DNA from: Discostella pseudostelligera
Lineage: Eukaryota; Bacillariophyta; Thalassiosirophyceae; Thalassiosirales; Thalassiosiraceae
NCBI GenBank assembly: GCA_036940085.1
Contig: JALLBK010000612.1
Span: 1 to 50,754, forward strand
DNA: 50,754 bases
Reading direction: 5' to 3'
Below the pieces are notes generated by a model. That model saw only the letters and a list, made by a program, of their open reading frames with translations, was not told where the DNA came from and did not search any database. The position numbers were made by a program, and so were the translations under genes. Shown piece after piece: positions 48,863 to 50,754 of the stretch; positions within the stretch are counted from its first letter, which is position 1; each line of letters opens with the position of its first letter.

Positions 48863-50754
48863 TTACGTATTCTTCTTTCCCCAGTTGGACTGAATATTTG
48901 CTGCTCGAAAGAATGCCCACGAGAGAATTACCCACATGACACCAATGCCAGCCAATGTTCCATACGTCACGCGATAGAATGCCGTGTCATCCTCTTCGAT
49001 GTGATTGTACAAGTTCATTCCGAATATCGAACCAATGAACGCGCCCGTGGCAACGCAAAGCATGGCCACACTCAACAATGTATTGATGTACAACAGACGA
49101 TTCCGTATCGCATCTAAAGTCATGCTTATCTGCTCTTCCGTTGTCAAAATCTGACCCTTCAACAAATCAAGTGAGTTCACGATGCTCAATGCCTGTTGCA
49201 AGTATGCCTCTAGAATCAACTCCGGCTCATCACTCTCCTCATGCAAAATAACTCGGGAAACTGGCTGTACAAACCGTTCAGGATGGGTAATCAATCTTGA
49301 TAGATTCATCAATGCCATATCTTCATCCTCGTCGAGCAGCTCGTTCATCGCGCGGATGAATCCCTGCACACGTCTTTGAGTCAAATTCACCGCATCCTTA
49401 TGCAGTCTCAACCGTGATTGTGCGTAATCGCCCACGGTCCCACCTTTGTTCGGCGAATCTCCTCGCAACTCTCCCATGGCACTTCCAGCCTTGTCATGGA
49501 CCTTCTGTGCATCCTCTATTAGCATGGACATTACCGTTTGCAAAACAGCATCGACAGATTGTAACTCAAATGGTAAATGTTGCCAATCCATCCGTTGTAA
49601 TTCTTCCCATTCGTCGGTGGTGGTACCTTGACCCAAATTATTGTCCGAGGATGAGGCGGTAACGTAGGTTTCATTGTCTTCGTCTCCACTGTGTTTGCTG
49701 CAGTCAACAACACGAACGGATGATTCCATGATGAGGAAGTTTTCATGCGCTGATGATGATGGCTTGCTTGCCCCCACGCCCTTTGCAAATTGTTCATAAC
49801 TCTTGTTCTTCTTCATCCACCCTGCACCACCTCCTCCTGCAAACGCCGCATCATGCATGCTAGTGGTGCCAAATACCTGATTGACCATCTCATTCACACC
49901 ACCTCGAACCCGTTGTTCCAATGCAATTAGTATCGAATCGGCACCATCGGGTACAAGAACGAGAAGTCGATCACGTAATACAATCGCACGGAGCGGGTCA
50001 AAATTTAGGAGCATGACGTGACGACGAACGATCAATTGAGGCTCATTGCTCGATGAGAATGGAGTGACAAGACGACGCATGTCACGGGGGTGGAGGTACC
50101 CTCCCAAACGTTCTCGATAGGTGTTGTTGCTTGCGGGGAGGAGGGGGGATGGATACAAGGAGGTAGTTCGCCATGATAATGGTTTGGCGTGATGCGTTTC
50201 GGGAATGTGGATATGTTGCACATCATGATGTGGTTGTTCTTTAATGGACTGCTGCTGATGCTGCTGCTCAAGAGTCTCATCGTGGGTACGACCATCTGCA
50301 TCTGTAGCTGATGCAATTTGATTTGACCCGTCATCATCAACACTTCCATGTGGTGTCCTTGAAGTATTCGAAGAAGATATCAACGACGGCAAATAATGCG
50401 GAGGCCTAGCATCGGACGGCTTGGGTGTCGTCGGGAAGCTGCTATTTATATCTGTCTCATTGTCAGTTGTTCCTTCCTGATGAATACTGCTTCCATTCAT
50501 GTCTTCCGCACCTTGATTGTTGACCCCGTTGCTGCTGTCGCTGTCCTCTTCGTCATCTTCTTCAAGGAAGATGTCACTATTAGAAAATGGCTCCCGTGTA
50601 CTAGTACCACCATACATGAGCATTGTATTCCGATTGTTCAATCTCTGTTGATGCTGCTGAAGCTGTTGTTCCATCTGCTGCTGTTGCTGTTTCTTTTTAT
50701 TCGCCTCCCGACATCCCTCGGTAATCGTTCGCACCACATAGTTGTAGAGCGATC
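48863..50754 (-). CDS. CorA/MRS2-type magnesium transporter, copy 2 (5' end outside window)
   Basis: The reading frame is open to the window edge, so the N-terminus is missing; at least 629 residues are present. The first visible residues SLYNYVVRTITEGCREAN match copy 1. A poly-Gln stretch, an acidic run (FLEEDDEEDSDSSNG) and a long disordered segment follow. A 64-residue block from YRERLGG to DGADSIL (50119-49928) is identical to copy 1 (47255-47446), though codons differ. GMN is in FIGSIFGMNLYNHI, followed by TM2 (VTYGTLAGIGVMWVILSWAF). The central loop differs in length and sequence from copy 1, suggesting different regulation. Function as for copy 1. Confidence 0.88.
   Translation of the reverse strand, partial: SLYNYVVRTITEGCREANKKKQQQQQMEQQLQQHQQRLNNRNTMLMYGGTSTREPFSNSDIFLEEDDEEDSDSSNGVNNQGAEDMNGSSIHQEGTTDNETDINSSFPTTPKPSDARPPHYLPSLISSSNTSRTPHGSVDDDGSNQIASATDADGRTHDETLEQQHQQQSIKEQPHHDVQHIHIPETHHAKPLSWRTTSLYPSPLLPASNNTYRERLGGYLHPRDMRRLVTPFSSSNEPQLIVRRHVMLLNFDPLRAIVLRDRLLVLVPDGADSILIALEQRVRGGVNEMVNQVFGTTSMHDAAFAGGGGAGWMKKNKSYEQFAKGVGASKPSSSAHENFLIMESSVRVVDCSKHSGDEDNETYVTASSSDNNLGQGTTTDEWEELQRMDWQHLPFELQSVDAVLQTVMSMLIEDAQKVHDKAGSAMGELRGDSPNKGGTVGDYAQSRLRLHKDAVNLTQRRVQGFIRAMNELLDEDEDMALMNLSRLITHPERFVQPVSRVILHEESDEPELILEAYLQQALSIVNSLDLLKGQILTTEEQISMTLDAIRNRLLYINTLLSVAMLCVATGAFIGSIFGMNLYNHIEEDDTAFYRVTYGTLAGIGVMWVILSWAFFRAANIQSNWGKKNT

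Overview
The window looks like nuclear DNA of a photosynthetic stramenopile, most likely a centric diatom. The pointers are: many short GT-AG introns, mostly 50-140 bp; several proteins with a signal peptide followed by an ASAFAP-like site with Phe after the cleavage point (DAHP synthase, lycopene cyclase, a GNAT protein, a DUF1295 protein, a 5'-nucleotidase); a class II DAHP synthase; lycopene beta-cyclase; a triose-phosphate-type translocator; a Tat-type thylakoid-lumen precursor; and Copia retroelement debris. Species cannot be fixed from sequence alone. No rRNA, tRNA or CRISPR array was seen.

Layout. 1-4 kb: a decayed MATH-BTB gene split by an internally deleted Ty1/Copia element with two 379-bp LTRs. 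4-10.7 kb: DAHP synthase (-), ATG101 (+), a plastid-targeted DUF1295 protein (-), an MFS transporter (+). 11-15.4 kb: a SUZ12-like PRC2 subunit (-) and a six-exon folate-biopterin-type transporter (-). 15.7-19 kb: a PDI/thioredoxin-like protein with an in-frame TGA at its active site (+) and a HAD 5'-nucleotidase (-). 19.4-24 kb: a PHO84-like phosphate transporter (+) whose 3' end is duplicated in tandem, and a PhyH dioxygenase (-) that begins like histone H3. 24.5-31.5 kb: ribosomal protein eS7 (+), a PP1-type phosphatase (+), a patatin-like lipase (-), a six-repeat helicase-associated-domain protein (+). 31.6-41.8 kb: lycopene beta-cyclase (-), GNAT (+), pyruvate dehydrogenase E2 (+), a lumen protein (+), TPT (-), a DHYC palmitoyltransferase-like protein (+). 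42-50.75 kb: a TPR-like protein (-), an F-box-like/LamG protein (-), and two CorA-type transporters tail to tail, the second running off the window.

There is no operon logic. Genes are compact and many share divergent promoters. Intergenic regions repeatedly carry GGCGGGAA (E2F-like), CACGTG (G-box) and CGCCAGACAGACGAA elements. A plastid theme recurs: aromatic synthesis, carotenoids, sugar-phosphate exchange, lumen.

The two most notable signals are (1) a probable selenocysteine codon: the spliced 15.7-16.8 kb gene reads G-U-G-Y-C exactly where PDI proteins have W-C-G-H-C; and (2) a dioxygenase whose first six residues, MARTKQ, equal those of histone H3. Exon models were built by eye from splice consensus and frame continuity. 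Family names rest on motif recognition, not on searches.
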